The notes beneath the pieces were generated by a model. That model ran no database searches. It saw only the letters and a program-made list of their open reading frames with translations, and had not been told where the DNA came from. The position numbers and the translations under genes were made by a program. This document shows, piece after piece, positions 63,932-64,000 of a stretch of DNA of 64,000 nt; the first letter of the stretch is position 1; each line of letters begins with the position of its first letter. Origin of the DNA: Hydractinia symbiolongicarpus (Eukaryota; Cnidaria; Hydrozoa; Anthoathecata; Hydractiniidae); assembly GCF_029227915.1 (NCBI RefSeq), contig NC_079887.1, positions 25,233,650-25,297,649 on the forward strand, given 5' to 3'.

Positions 63932-64000
63932 TCCAAGCCCGGGATATACGGGAAATCGCGGGTTTTCGTTTGCCGGCGGTTAAACTTCTTTTATTCAGCG
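63932..64000. other. Non-satellite flank beyond the array edge
   Basis: After TCACATATT the satellite would continue CGTACCAACATG, but an unrelated, more GC-rich sequence starts (TCCAAGCCCGGGATATACGG). It contains CCCG and CGGG arms seven bases apart. Only 69 bases are visible, too few to identify. It may be unique sequence, another repeat or a mobile element. Confidence 0.8.

Noticed and set aside
63932-64000. Helitron or telomeric repeat at the array edge
   Set aside because: There is no CTRR end with an adjacent hairpin in the right place and no short telomere-type repeat. The 69 visible bases are too few to assign.

Overview
The window is almost entirely one tandem satellite DNA. A monomer of about 374 bp runs head to tail, always in the same orientation, from base 1 to about base 63,931. 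Allowing for two insertions, that is roughly 170 monomers. I see no protein-coding gene, no rRNA or functional tRNA gene and no CRISPR array. The longest open frames (62-87 codons) are chance frames in the repeat; several recur at exact multiples of the monomer length.

This kind of array, together with a tRNA-derived SINE, points to a eukaryotic genome, very probably an invertebrate animal. The SINE's head and its TAAATAAATAA-type tail remind me of SINEs in mollusc genomes, but that is memory and was not tested. A centromeric or other heterochromatic location is plausible but not shown by the sequence.

Layout: 1-293 satellite; 294-598 SINE insertion; 599-2,522 single monomers; 2,523-5,227 tetramer duplication ending in a chimeric monomer; 5,228-7,470 trimer duplication; 7,471-15,700 mixed monomers, with a hexamer duplication and two single-monomer duplications; 15,701-21,678 octamer duplication (2 x 2,989 bp); 22,650-25,620 trimer array; 25,786-29,151 trimer x3 (1,122 bp); 30,181-38,417 octamer/hexamer/octamer; about 38,925-42,144 tetramers; 42,145-48,882 nonamer duplication (2 x 3,369 bp); 48,883-53,969 mosaic of earlier blocks; about 53,970-60,613 nonamer duplication (about 3,366 bp period); 61,309-61,516 a 208-bp insertion flanked by GTGG; 61,521-63,931 terminal monomers with a single-monomer duplication; 63,932-64,000 non-satellite flank, which is the array edge.

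There is no single array-wide higher-order repeat. Each few kilobases has its own recent multimer amplification (1, 3, 4, 6, 8 or 9 monomers). Breakpoints fall inside shared monomer sequence, as expected for unequal exchange or replication-based copying. A recurrent feature inside the monomer is a cluster of four alternating CCGTT/AACGG arms that could form competing hairpins.
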